Part shown: positions 9,454-17,304 of the stretch, one piece after another
Layout: each line of letters begins with the position of its first letter
How positions within the stretch are numbered: position 1 is the stretch's first letter
From: Halanaerobiaceae bacterium
GTDB lineage: Bacteria > Bacillota > Halanaerobiia > Halanaerobiales > Halarsenatibacteraceae
Direction of reading: 5' to 3'
Assembly: GCA_003553485.1 (NCBI GenBank)
Contig: PWEJ01000119.1
Coordinates: forward strand, 1 to 64,000
Length of the DNA stretch: 64,000 nucleotides
Translations under genes and position numbers: made by a program
Notes under the pieces: model-generated
Database searches by the model: none
Told to the model about the DNA's origin: nothing
What the model saw: only the letters and a program-made list of their open reading frames with translations

Positions 9454-10341
9454 TTAAAACTTTTTAGCCATTTTCTCAGGATAATCAGTCATTATCCCAT
9501 GGACTTCCATCTTGGCCAGCCTCTGAAACTCCTGGGGATCATTTATAGTCCAAATAAAAATTTTAATCCCTGCTGCCCTGGCAGCAGTACGAAAAATAGG
9601 TGTCAATACCGGCAAACCAAGATAATAAGTTGGTAGCGAGAAAGCCTTAAAATCCCAATCAAGCCAGCCTGCAATTCCTAGATGAGCCAAAAGATAAAAG
9701 ATTATGGCTTCTTTCTTTGAGGCGGTGGTAGGTACTGCAGAAATCTCTTCTCTAGTTCTTTTAATGGTCTTATAGTCAAAACTTCCCAATAGAATATTAT
9801 CAGTTATGTCAGAGTGATTAATTAAGGATGCCAGCTCCTTTATCAATTCCTCTTGCTCATCTTTCAATTCTATTTTCAGAGGGATGGGCATAAACTGATT
9901 CAAAATCTCCTTTAAAGAGGCAATCTTACACTTTATTTTATTACCTCTCCTATTTTCTCCTTTTTCCTCTTCAACTAATAAATCAATATCTTTTAATTCC
10001 TCTAAAGTTAAATTTCTTATCTTTTCATCTATTCCTGTTAAGCGATTTAAATCTTCATCATGAAAGGCAACAATTTGATTATCCTTTGTGAGGCGGATAT
10101 CTATCTCTAAACCATCTGCCCCTTGATTAAGGGCGTTTATAATTGAATCAAGAGAATTTTCCAGGTAATCCTCACTCTTCCCACGATGAGCAAAAATTGC
10201 TGGTTCATTTTTTAAAGCTAAAAATTTTTGCTTATAATATTTATCAGGAAAAAACCGGGCCTTAATCAATTGCAAAATGTTAAGCAACAGAATAACCCCA
10301 AAAAATAATAGCATAATTAAAAGTATATATTTAATCTGCAT
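9454..10341 (-). CDS. Glycerophosphodiester phosphodiesterase, membrane-anchored
   Basis: The enzyme hydrolyses glycerophosphodiesters to glycerol-3-phosphate and an alcohol. One N-terminal membrane helix (about residues 5-25) is followed by the GDPD barrel. Catalytic motifs are visible: FAHRGKSEDYLENS (the HRG...EN signature), GLEIDIRLTKD with the metal-binding Glu and Asp, and FHDEDLNRLTG with the second catalytic His. The C-terminal part, ending in WTINDPQEF and GIMTDYPEKM, is also typical. The length of 295 residues suits a single-domain member. The upstream region 9204-9453 holds no gene I can support and is AT-rich. Confidence 0.93.
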   Translation of the reverse strand: MQIKYILLIMLLFFGVILLLNILQLIKARFFPDKYYKQKFLALKNEPAIFAHRGKSEDYLENSLDSIINALNQGADGLEIDIRLTKDNQIVAFHDEDLNRLTGIDEKIRNLTLEELKDIDLLVEEEKGENRRGNKIKCKIASLKEILNQFMPIPLKIELKDEQEELIKELASLINHSDITDNILLGSFDYKTIKRTREEISAVPTTASKKEAIIFYLLAHLGIAGWLDWDFKAFSLPTYYLGLPVLTPIFRTAARAAGIKIFIWTINDPQEFQRLAKMEVHGIMTDYPEKMAKKF

Positions 10342-10394
10342 ATTATATCTGCTCCTTATCTGCTTTTTAAAGTACCAGTCAATAGCAATCAGCC

Positions 10395-10420
10395 AAAAAG
10401 GTGGCCTTTAAAAGGCCACC
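10395..10420 (-). terminator. Terminator after the small unknown gene
   Basis: The repeat GGTGGCCTTT...AAAGGCCACC (10400-10420) is followed on the minus strand by TTTTTGG. It closes the transcript that ends with the small gene at 10466-10690. Confidence 0.85.
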
Positions 10421-10465
10421 CATACATTTAAGGATTAAATTAATATTTAATATCAACTGACTAAC

Positions 10466-10690
10466 TTAGGATTTCTGTACAGCTCTATTCACTAAATATT
10501 CATTGATATTTTCTAATACCTCATCTTTTTGCAACTTTTTATCTGCTTCAATGCCATCCATCAATTGGCCGCCTTCGCTATAAATCCTGATATTCCTCTC
10601 TCCATTCCAGACAAAGAAAAGATGGTCTTTAAAACGGACTAAGTCTGCCCCTTCTTTTAAATCTTCCAGCATAGCAATATTACCACACAT
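10466..10690 (-). CDS. Small protein of unknown function
   Basis: I do not recognise this 74-residue protein. It begins MCGNIAMLED, is predicted to be mainly beta followed by a helical, charged C-terminus, and has a single Cys at position 2. I chose the ATG at 10690 because AAAGGAG lies eight bases before it. It lies 51 bases downstream of the phytoene-desaturase-family gene with no obvious terminator between, so it may share that transcript, and a clear terminator follows. The MC- start recalls small metal-binding CooT-like proteins, but the rest does not match well enough to name it. Confidence 0.7.
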   Translation of the reverse strand: MCGNIAMLEDLKEGADLVRFKDHLFFVWNGERNIRIYSEGGQLMDGIEADKKLQKDEVLENINEYLVNRAVQKS

Positions 10691-10741
10691 TAACATCACT
10701 CCTTTCTCCTAAAAATATTATCCCTTATTTTCATCTATAAG

Positions 10742-12295
10742 TCAAGAGTCAGGCTGAAGATCCTGCCTTTGAAAGATTTGCTCTAAATCATTTTTCCTGT
10801 TGAAGGTATATTCTAAGCCATATTTCTTCTGGATTAGATTAGCTGCAATTCTGCCAGATTCATATATAGTGGGCAAACCGCTACCGGGATTAGTCCCTCC
10901 TCCAACCAACCACATATTATTAAACTCCTCGAATTTATTTCGTGGTCTAAATACGAGCATCTGATTTAAGTTATGTCCTAAATTAAAGGTTGCTCCATAA
11001 CCAACTCTCATATCATCTCGCCAGTCTAAGGGGGTAATGACCTTCTCAAAAATTATTTTATTTCTGATATTATCATCATCTAATTTTTCAGCCAGTTTAT
11101 CTAAAATTAAGTCTCTGAATTTATCTTTTTCTTCTTGCCAGTTAATGGTAGCTTTTAAGTTTGCTACAGGGACTAATATATAAAGAGCTGTCTTTCCTTC
11201 AGGAGCAACTTCAGGATCTGTTATGGAAGCGTTTTGCACGTAAAAAGAGGGGTCCTGAGATAGTTTTTTCTCTGATTCAATTTCTAAAAAGTTTTTCTCA
11301 TAATCCTTAGCTATAAAGACATTATTGTGTTCAAGTTCATTATATTCATCATCAAGTCCTAAATAGAGCATGAAAGTCGAGCAGGAATAGTTTTTACTGT
11401 CTAAATTTTCATCGGTGTACTTTTTTCTGCTCTTTGGAGGAAATAAATTTTTCATGGACCAGGCAAAATCTGAATTCATGATTATTTCAGCAAAGCTTTT
11501 TTCCTGGCCGTCTGTTAGTCTAAGACCAGTGGCAGATTTGCCTGTTAATTTAACCTCTGCCACCTCAGAATTTAAATTAATTGTTCCCCCTAATTCTGTG
11601 AAAACCCTGGCCATAGCCTGAGCTAACTGGTTTAAACCTCCTATTACATGATAAACACCCCAGCGATATTCAATAAAGGGTAAAATACTAAACATGGATG
11701 GACAATTAAAGGGCGACATGCCTAAATACTTCGACTGAAAGGTAAAACCAACTTTAACTCTATCATCAGAAAAAAATCTGCCTAATTCATCCCAGAGGCT
11801 TCTCTGGGGGTTTAACACTGTTAATAATTTTATAATATCAAAATTGATTATATCAAAGATTGAAGTATAGGGCCGCTGCAAAACCGGTAAAGTATAACGC
11901 ATTTTTTTTGCATTATCCTTCATATAATTATCATAGCCCCTGGCATCACCGGGATTTATATTCTCTATTGAATTTTTGAAGTCCTCTGGATCAATAGAGG
12001 GTTTTAATTTTTTTCCATCTGCAAAGATCAACTGATAAAAGGGATCCATTAATTTTAAGTCTACATAATCATGAAGATCATGGCCTGTTTCGGCAAAGAT
12101 TTCTTCTAAGATAAAACTCATCATCAAAAAGGTTGGACCAATATCAAAAATAAAGCCCTCCTCTTCAATCCAACCATTTCTTCCTCCAACTTTATCCCGG
12201 GCCTCAAAAATTTCAACATTAAAACCCTTTGCCGCTAATAACATCCCGGCAGCCAGGCCTCCAGGGCCTGCTCCAATAATTCCAATATCCTTCAC
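10742..12295 (-). CDS. Phytoene desaturase-family carotenoid oxidoreductase
   Basis: This 517-residue flavoprotein has the CrtI-type architecture. The N-terminus binds FAD ([17 protein letters not shown], then [13 protein letters not shown]), and the C-terminus has the matching signature [18 protein letters not shown]. Family members introduce double bonds into, or isomerise, C40 or C30 carotenoids. Substrate, and whether it acts as CrtI, CrtN or a related oxidase, cannot be decided here; no phytoene synthase gene lies in the window. The start is a GTG behind AAAGGAGGAG. It is transcribed divergently from a cobalamin-binding regulator 159 bases away, a layout like the crt loci governed by CarH/LitR photoreceptors. 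Confidence 0.9.
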   Translation of the reverse strand: MKDIGIIGAGPGGLAAGMLLAAKGFNVEIFEARDKVGGRNGWIEEEGFIFDIGPTFLMMSFILEEIFAETGHDLHDYVDLKLMDPFYQLIFADGKKLKPSIDPEDFKNSIENINPGDARGYDNYMKDNAKKMRYTLPVLQRPYTSIFDIINFDIIKLLTVLNPQRSLWDELGRFFSDDRVKVGFTFQSKYLGMSPFNCPSMFSILPFIEYRWGVYHVIGGLNQLAQAMARVFTELGGTINLNSEVAEVKLTGKSATGLRLTDGQEKSFAEIIMNSDFAWSMKNLFPPKSRKKYTDENLDSKNYSCSTFMLYLGLDDEYNELEHNNVFIAKDYEKNFLEIESEKKLSQDPSFYVQNASITDPEVAPEGKTALYILVPVANLKATINWQEEKDKFRDLILDKLAEKLDDDNIRNKIIFEKVITPLDWRDDMRVGYGATFNLGHNLNQMLVFRPRNKFEEFNNMWLVGGGTNPGSGLPTIYESGRIAANLIQKKYGLEYTFNRKNDLEQIFQRQDLQPDS

Positions 12296-12454
12296 TTTAA
12301 ACTCCTCCTTTAGTTCTGTTGTGGAAAAATTTTGCTAAATAAGCAATTATAGAAGTGAAACTATAGAATTTTATTTCAATATGTGATAGAATATCATTAA
12401 AGGGAAAAATAATTAAACACAAATTCTACTTCAAAAAGAAATGAGGTTATATAA
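12296..12454. promoter_or_regulatory. Divergent control region between the desaturase and the B12-type regulator
   Basis: A TATAAT on the minus strand (12346-12351) lies about 50 bases before the desaturase start, with no good -35 hexamer at the right distance. Imperfect copies of a TAGAAT-like motif recur: TATAGAA (12348-12354), TATAGAATT (12362-12370), GATAGAATAT (12385-12394) on the plus strand, and an inverted copy AAATTCTAC at 12421-12429. One copy overlaps the -10. These are candidate operator elements only; their spacing (14, 23 bases) is irregular. Confidence 0.4.
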
Positions 12455-13399
12455 ATGGGCGATTTTGGTAAAAGACTTAAAAAGTTAAGGCAAAACCATA
12501 ATTTAAGACAGGTGGACTTAGCCGATATTTTGGGTTTAGCTCAAACCACAATAACTAACTATGAGAATAACGACCGCTTTCCGGGACAAAAAACTTTAAA
12601 AGAGATTGCTGATTACTTCAATGTATCTCTTGACTATCTACTGGGTAGAACAAGCAATCCCACTAGAATAGATCATTTCCTCAAACAAGAAAGACCTGAA
12701 TTACAATCAGCAGAGGACTTTTTAGCTGACGAAAAGGTGAAAAGGTTTTTTGAATTGTTGAGCAATAGATCTAGAAGGGATATTTTTCAGTTCCTTAAAG
12801 ACAATTATTCTGACTTTGATTCTCCTCAGACCTATGAAGATATTTATTCTAATTTATTCACCCCTATTCTTTATTCTGTAGGAAATTTATGGGAAACCAA
12901 TAAATTTACTATTGAAGATGAAAGACATTATTCCTCGACTATCAATGATTTGATGGCTCAATTGCGACTGTTTTTTCCTAAAAATGGCTTTGCCAATGAA
13001 TATTCTGATAATAAAAGCCCTGATAGTGCTAAAAGAATGCTGGCTTTAACAGCTCCAGGAGAACACCATAATATTGGCATTCAAATGATAACAGATACTT
13101 TCACCTTAAAGGGATGGCATACTCATTATTTACCCAGTGAATTACCAGTTGAAAATATAAGAAACTTTATCCTAGAGGGGCAGATAGATTTACTTGCAAT
13201 TTCTGCCACCATGTCTAGCAACGTTAATTCCCTTAAAAATATCATCTCTTTTCTGCGGAATGATAGAAAGACGAAAAACATCAAAATCTTAGTTGGGGGA
13301 CAACCCTTTAACGTTTATCCAGACCTATGGCAGGAGATTGGAGCTGATTTCTGGGCCCGTGATGTAAGTGAGACAATCAAAATAATTAATATAATTTAA
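12455..13399 (+). CDS. XRE-HTH / cobalamin-binding (CarH-like) regulator
   Basis: The 314-residue protein joins three parts. Residues 4-65 form an XRE/Cro-type helix-turn-helix (LRQVDLADILGLAQTTITNY). Residues about 85-180 look like the four-helix cobalamin cap, with W146 followed nine residues later by E156; the CarH W-x9-E-H motif reads W-x9-E-R-H here. Residues about 190-314 form a B12-binding Rossmann domain with all three family motifs: E203-H-H205-N-I-G208 (E-x-H-x-x-G, H205 being the expected lower axial ligand), S250-A-T252, and G281-G282. Known CarH/LitR light sensors have a MerR-type DNA-binding domain, so the XRE domain is unusual. Position, divergent from a carotenoid gene, supports light- or B12-dependent control of pigment. 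Domain calls are from sequence; light sensing is inferred. Ribosome site GAGGT precedes the ATG. Confidence 0.88.
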   Translation: MGDFGKRLKKLRQNHNLRQVDLADILGLAQTTITNYENNDRFPGQKTLKEIADYFNVSLDYLLGRTSNPTRIDHFLKQERPELQSAEDFLADEKVKRFFELLSNRSRRDIFQFLKDNYSDFDSPQTYEDIYSNLFTPILYSVGNLWETNKFTIEDERHYSSTINDLMAQLRLFFPKNGFANEYSDNKSPDSAKRMLALTAPGEHHNIGIQMITDTFTLKGWHTHYLPSELPVENIRNFILEGQIDLLAISATMSSNVNSLKNIISFLRNDRKTKNIKILVGGQPFNVYPDLWQEIGADFWARDVSETIKIINII

Positions 13400-13498
13400 C
13401 AAAATTGCTTGATTTTAGTATATATAACATTCCGTTAATATTCAAGTGATAAATAATAATAATGGAGTAAAATTACTTTTTGCAAACTCTAGTAAGGT

Positions 13499-14377
13499 TT
13501 AGTTTCTGGTTTCCCGGCCTGTTATTGTTAAAAAGGTTATTCCTGCCAGGATAGTAAATAAACCTATATAATTTAAGAATACAAGTCTTTCTCCTACTAG
13601 AAAAATGCCAAGTAGGGCAGCTGTTAAGGGCTCTGTTAAAGTTAAAGTCATAGCATTGGAAACTGGAACTAAGGTTAAACCCAAATTAAACAATAGATAA
13701 GGGAGGGCCATAGAAAATATCCCTAAATATAATCCCACTGGCAAACCTCTTGCTTCTAATAACCATGTTGGTCTATTAGTTACCAGGATAGGAAATAAAA
13801 TAAACCCTCCTAAAAGCCCAACCACTGAGATAACAGTTTCGGCATCTCTATCCTGTAAGAGATCTTTACTGATCAGCGCATATAAGGCATAGACAGCCCC
13901 TCCACCAAGAGATAATAGTATTCCCAGTGGCTCAACTACTGTTTCTCCTTCAGGTAATAGCAACAAGGCACAACCAGCAATAGCCAAAAAGGTGGCAAAA
14001 TACCAGCTTAACCCTGGCTTTTCTTGATACGCTATCCAGGCCATAATACCGGCTAAAACAGGAGAACTACCCATGGTGACCACTGTAGCAACGGCCACTC
14101 CAGTTTCTCTAACTGCAGAAAAAAAGAATAATTGATAGGCTGAAATGCACAGAGCTGCATAAAAAGATATTTTAATAGGCCAGTTTCGCAAATCTGGTAG
14201 TTTGTTAGTTAATAGGGCATAAAAAAATAGCACTAAACCTCCACCACTCATCCTGATAGCTCCTATTGCAGCTGGTGAAGCATATTCAGGGGCAAAGGTT
14301 TGAGCGGTACCTGAAGTTCCCCAAAAAACTGAGGCAAGCAATATTAAAATATAGCCTTTGGAAATTACCATACTCAA
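13499..14377 (-). CDS. EamA/DMT family transporter
   Basis: The 292-residue protein has ten predicted membrane helices in two EamA repeats. Typical motifs are FWGTSGTAQTFAPEYASP in the first helix and a second-repeat segment VSNAMTLTLTEPLTAALLG near residue 240. DMT carriers export or import metabolites such as amino acids; the substrate is not predictable. The start is a TTG with AGGAGG eight bases upstream; the next Met is only two codons inside. It is convergent with the cobalamin-type regulator and no convincing terminator is visible between them. Confidence 0.92.
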   Translation of the reverse strand: MSMVISKGYILILLASVFWGTSGTAQTFAPEYASPAAIGAIRMSGGGLVLFFYALLTNKLPDLRNWPIKISFYAALCISAYQLFFFSAVRETGVAVATVVTMGSSPVLAGIMAWIAYQEKPGLSWYFATFLAIAGCALLLLPEGETVVEPLGILLSLGGGAVYALYALISKDLLQDRDAETVISVVGLLGGFILFPILVTNRPTWLLEARGLPVGLYLGIFSMALPYLLFNLGLTLVPVSNAMTLTLTEPLTAALLGIFLVGERLVFLNYIGLFTILAGITFLTITGRETRN

Positions 14378-14476
14378 ATTATTTCCTCCTGCCTTTAAAT
14401 TATTTTTTCAATTATAACATCTAAATCATTAAATTTAAACAAATATTAAGTTATCTTCCAATTTATAGTTTAATAT

Positions 14477-14514
14477 AAAAAAACGAAGATAAAAATTTCA
14501 TCTTCGTTTTTTTT
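14477..14514. terminator. Bidirectional-looking terminator
   Basis: The repeat AAAACGAAGAT...ATCTTCGTTTT (14480-14510) has runs of T on both strands. It ends the minus-strand abrB-like gene just upstream of it. Confidence 0.85.
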
Positions 14515-14543
14515 ATGTTTATTTTTTAACTATTAATATTAAA

Positions 14544-14729
14544 TTATACTGTCTTTTTTACTTTGGAAACAATTAATCTGCTATTATTATAAAGATTCAT
14601 CTCTACATCATCGCCTTTGTTGATTCCCAATTGCAGCATTATATTTTCTGGAATTACAATACGCCCTGCATCATCTAAAGAAAGTATATTCTTTTTTGGT
14701 TCTTTGAAGAAAATTTTCGTTTCAGCCAT
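14544..14729 (-). CDS. AbrB/MazE/SpoVT-type small DNA-binding protein
   Basis: The 61-residue protein is a swapped-hairpin AbrB domain: SLDDAGRIVIPENIMLQLGI followed by KGDDVEMNLYNNSRLIVSK. Such proteins dimerise and bind DNA as transition-state regulators or as antitoxins. No toxin-like gene follows it; a terminator comes directly after, so a single-gene regulator is more likely than a toxin-antitoxin pair. A GGGGGGAGG ribosome site precedes the ATG. Confidence 0.87.
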   Translation of the reverse strand: MAETKIFFKEPKKNILSLDDAGRIVIPENIMLQLGINKGDDVEMNLYNNSRLIVSKVKKTV

Positions 14730-14856
14730 TAATTTTCCTCCCCCCTTTTAGCTCTATCAGGTCTGCTATTTTTTCTAAATATTTATTGCTTAAATAGGTT
14801 ATTCACCACCGGAGGAAATTTTCCTGCATATTTTAATAAAATTTTTACATTATAGT

Positions 14857-15726
14857 TTATAAAAGTTTATTTTGCCAATTATTTATAGTATAAAAACCGG
14901 TGTCAACAATATTTTTCTCGTTGTTATAGTATAAGATATCATCAGTATTAAATTTTCGCATAATACCTCCAGCTTCATTAATGATAATATCCATGGCAGC
15001 AATATCCCATTCCATGCAGGGAGAGAAACGATAATAAATCTCTGCTTCTCCTTTAGCTATTAAACAACCTTTTATTGAACTGCCTACTTTTTTTATTTCA
15101 GCAATATTGTTAGATCTAGCTAAAAGGTCATTTAATTTGGGAGAAGCATGGGAGCGACTTTTGACCACACGCAAATTTTTCTTGCGCCGTGAGACTTCTA
15201 AGCGACAAAAATTATCGTTAGCAAAACTATCTTTCCAGGGAAGAGGGAGAGATTGAGAAATTTTACTGCTCTTTGAATTTTTCATCAGATAAGCCCCTTT
15301 ATTTTTTACAGCATAATATAGTTCTTCCCTTAAAGGGATATAAATAACACCTAGAACAGGTCTTCTTTGATAAACCAGGGATATATTTACAGTAAAATCG
15401 CCGTTGCGCTTGACAAAACCTTTTGTCCCATCAAGGGGGTCCACAACCCAACACCAATCTTTATGTAATCTGGATTTATCATCAAAACTTTCTTCAGAGA
15501 GAATTGCATAGACAATATTTTTGCTCTTTTTTAATTCATTATTAAAATTTTCTAAGCCAGAGACTATTATTTCATTAGCCCTTTTATCAGCTGTAGTGAT
15601 TGGCGTTTCATCAGCTTTTAAATCTACCTCATAATTATGCTTGTGATAAATCTCTTTAATCTTTTCTCCGGCTTTTATGCTCAGTTCACTGGCAATTTGA
15701 ATTTCCTCTTCTAATTCCATAGTCAA
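14857..15726 (-). CDS. cysQ: 3'(2'),5'-bisphosphate nucleotidase CysQ
   Basis: The enzyme removes phosphate from 3'-phosphoadenosine 5'-phosphate and related compounds, recycling by-products of sulfate assimilation or oligoribonucleotide decay. The inositol-monophosphatase fold is marked by SEES (metal ligand Glu), the core motif WVVDPLDGTKGFVKRNGDF and the C-terminal EWDIAAMDIIINEAGG. The motif GTKGFVKRNGDFTVNI is more like CysQ than inositol monophosphatase. 289 residues is slightly longer than E. coli CysQ because of a Lys/Ser-rich insertion near residues 145-180. Start TTG at 15726 has GGAGG six bases upstream; an ATG two codons in is an alternative. Confidence 0.87.
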   Translation of the reverse strand: MTMELEEEIQIASELSIKAGEKIKEIYHKHNYEVDLKADETPITTADKRANEIIVSGLENFNNELKKSKNIVYAILSEESFDDKSRLHKDWCWVVDPLDGTKGFVKRNGDFTVNISLVYQRRPVLGVIYIPLREELYYAVKNKGAYLMKNSKSSKISQSLPLPWKDSFANDNFCRLEVSRRKKNLRVVKSRSHASPKLNDLLARSNNIAEIKKVGSSIKGCLIAKGEAEIYYRFSPCMEWDIAAMDIIINEAGGIMRKFNTDDILYYNNEKNIVDTGFYTINNWQNKLL

Positions 15727-15789
15727 GTTAAACCTCCTCCTATACTAATTCGTGAATATAAATTTTTTCCCTGCAAAATATAGCATTGA

Positions 15790-15827
15790 AATTAAGAAAC
15801 AGAGACAAGGAAATGTCTCTGTTTCTT
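15790..15827 (-). terminator. Hairpin at the end of the lactate locus
   Basis: A perfect 14-base inverted repeat (15794-15807 with 15814-15827, six-base loop) lies just past the larA stop codon. The T-rich arm of the stem serves as the tail on the minus strand. Confidence 0.75.
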
Positions 15828-15877
15828 CCAAAATATTTTGCTGTGAATTTAAGTTTATAGAGATAGCTTAATATTAA

Positions 15878-17149
15878 TTATTCTACAATAACTCCTACTC
15901 CATCAGGAATTACAGTTATTTTATACTCAGTAAGTCCTAGCTCTTCCTCAGCCATTTTAAGGGCTTCTTCCATACTATCTGCTTTTTTCATATACATATT
16001 TTCCACCATTTCCTTAGGGGCACCTGTTATCATTATAACTTTGAATTTGTCAAGAATACGAGCTAATATCTGTGACTCCCACTGGTCAGGCACTGTCTCA
16101 TTTCTATCTCTGCTCTTTATTTTGCTCCTGATTTCTTGAATACCAGCTGCCTCTGTGAAGGTCTTATAAAAACTTTCGCCGCCATGACCATCAGAGCATT
16201 CAGCTGCTATTATGATTACCCCATTTTCCTTACAGGTTGCTTCAGCCGCCGTCATACCCTTGACAGCTTGATAGATATTCTGATCCAGAGGATAACCGCC
16301 ATTAGTAGTGATAACAACCTCGGCCGGTTCAGCCTTGACGCCGGCAATATTTTTGACAAATTCACAGCCCTGTTCATGAGCTTTTACATAATCACCGGCA
16401 AAGGCCTTTATAATCTCTTTATCTTCGTTGATGGCTACATTCAAGATAAAGGCCAGACCTGCCTTTTTAGCAGCGAAGATCATATCTTCATGCATTGGAT
16501 TTCCCTCTATAATGCCAGTTCTCGCCTTTTCATGGGCTATAAATTCACCGCAATGATTTGCCAAAACCGTTTCCTTACTAGCCACACCTGGTAGAACACT
16601 CTTTCTCCCTCCAGAAAAACCAGCGAAAAAATGAGGTTCAATAAACCCTTCTGCCAGAAGAAGATCTGCTTCTGCAGCAACTCTATTGAGTTTTAACCTT
16701 CCCCCTGAAGGTAACTTACCGCAATCTACCATATCTTCATCTACAGTGCTCTTATGCATTATTATCTTCTCATTATCGACAATATCTGAGCCAAATTTCT
16801 CTATTAGCTCCTTTTCACTGGAGGGCCTATGAAAACCAGTGGCGATTAAAAGGTTAATATTGGCTTTGGGATTGCCTTTTCTGATTTCAGCTAACATTGG
16901 AGGAATTAAGAATTTACTGGGAACTGGCCTAGTATGGTCACTGCAGATTATAACTACATCTTCTTTGTTCTCTGCCAGTTTTGCTAATTTTTCCGAACCT
17001 ACTGGATTATTTAATGCTTCATTGACCAATTGCTCCTGACTTAGTTCTGGTTCATATTCCTGAGCCTGAGAGGTTAGAACCCCGGCAACATTTTCTTCTG
17101 GTAGAGTAAATTGTAAACCCTCCCGACCATAGGGTATCTGAAAATTCAT
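15878..17149 (-). CDS. larA: Nickel-dependent lactate racemase LarA
   Basis: LarA interconverts D- and L-lactate using a nickel-pincer nucleotide covalently held on a lysine. The 423-residue protein matches the family length. Visible landmarks are SDHTRPVP near residue 71, GFHRPSS carrying the first catalytic His, EPHFFAGFSGGRKSVLPG carrying a nickel-ligand His and the pincer-bearing Lys, and the later H200-region HCGEF. As last gene of a lactate uptake and oxidation locus it would let the cell use both isomers. The cofactor-making larB, larC and larE genes are not in this window. It follows the dehydrogenase gene after a 155-base gap holding a long inverted repeat. Confidence 0.93.
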   Translation of the reverse strand: MNFQIPYGREGLQFTLPEENVAGVLTSQAQEYEPELSQEQLVNEALNNPVGSEKLAKLAENKEDVVIICSDHTRPVPSKFLIPPMLAEIRKGNPKANINLLIATGFHRPSSEKELIEKFGSDIVDNEKIIMHKSTVDEDMVDCGKLPSGGRLKLNRVAAEADLLLAEGFIEPHFFAGFSGGRKSVLPGVASKETVLANHCGEFIAHEKARTGIIEGNPMHEDMIFAAKKAGLAFILNVAINEDKEIIKAFAGDYVKAHEQGCEFVKNIAGVKAEPAEVVITTNGGYPLDQNIYQAVKGMTAAEATCKENGVIIIAAECSDGHGGESFYKTFTEAAGIQEIRSKIKSRDRNETVPDQWESQILARILDKFKVIMITGAPKEMVENMYMKKADSMEEALKMAEEELGLTEYKITVIPDGVGVIVE

Positions 17150-17176
17150 TCTGTAAACACCTCCATAATAATAAAA

Positions 17177-17232
17177 TATAATGGGAGCAGCCCCAGAAAA
17201 ATTATAGATTCCCCCCTGCCGCTCCCATTATA
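17177..17232 (-). repeat. Long inverted repeat between lctD-like gene and larA
   Basis: TATAATGGGAGC (17177-17188) is repeated inverted as GCTCCCATTATA (17221-17232), a perfect 12-base stem that can extend by about three more pairs, with a large loop. On the minus strand it is followed by TTTTATTATTAT. It lies inside the operon ahead of larA and could be an attenuator, an RNA-processing or stability element, or a weak terminator. Confidence 0.6.
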
Positions 17233-17304
17233 AGATTAACTAGCAATCAATTCAACGATCATATTTTACTGTTCAGAAACTTGATTAATAAATTTCAGGT
17301 CTTT

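Noticed and set aside
10466-10690. CooT-type nickel protein
   Set aside because: Only the MC- start agrees; the rest of the sequence does not follow the family pattern.
12340-12430. Possible short repeat array (CRISPR-like)
   Set aside because: Only three or four imperfect 7-10 base copies at irregular spacing; far too short for CRISPR repeats.
14544-14729. Antitoxin of a toxin-antitoxin pair
   Set aside because: The AbrB/MazE-like protein has no toxin gene beside it and is followed directly by a terminator.
16136-16594. 152-codon plus-strand frame
   Set aside because: It is antisense to larA, whose catalytic motifs are intact; the predicted peptide has no recognisable features.
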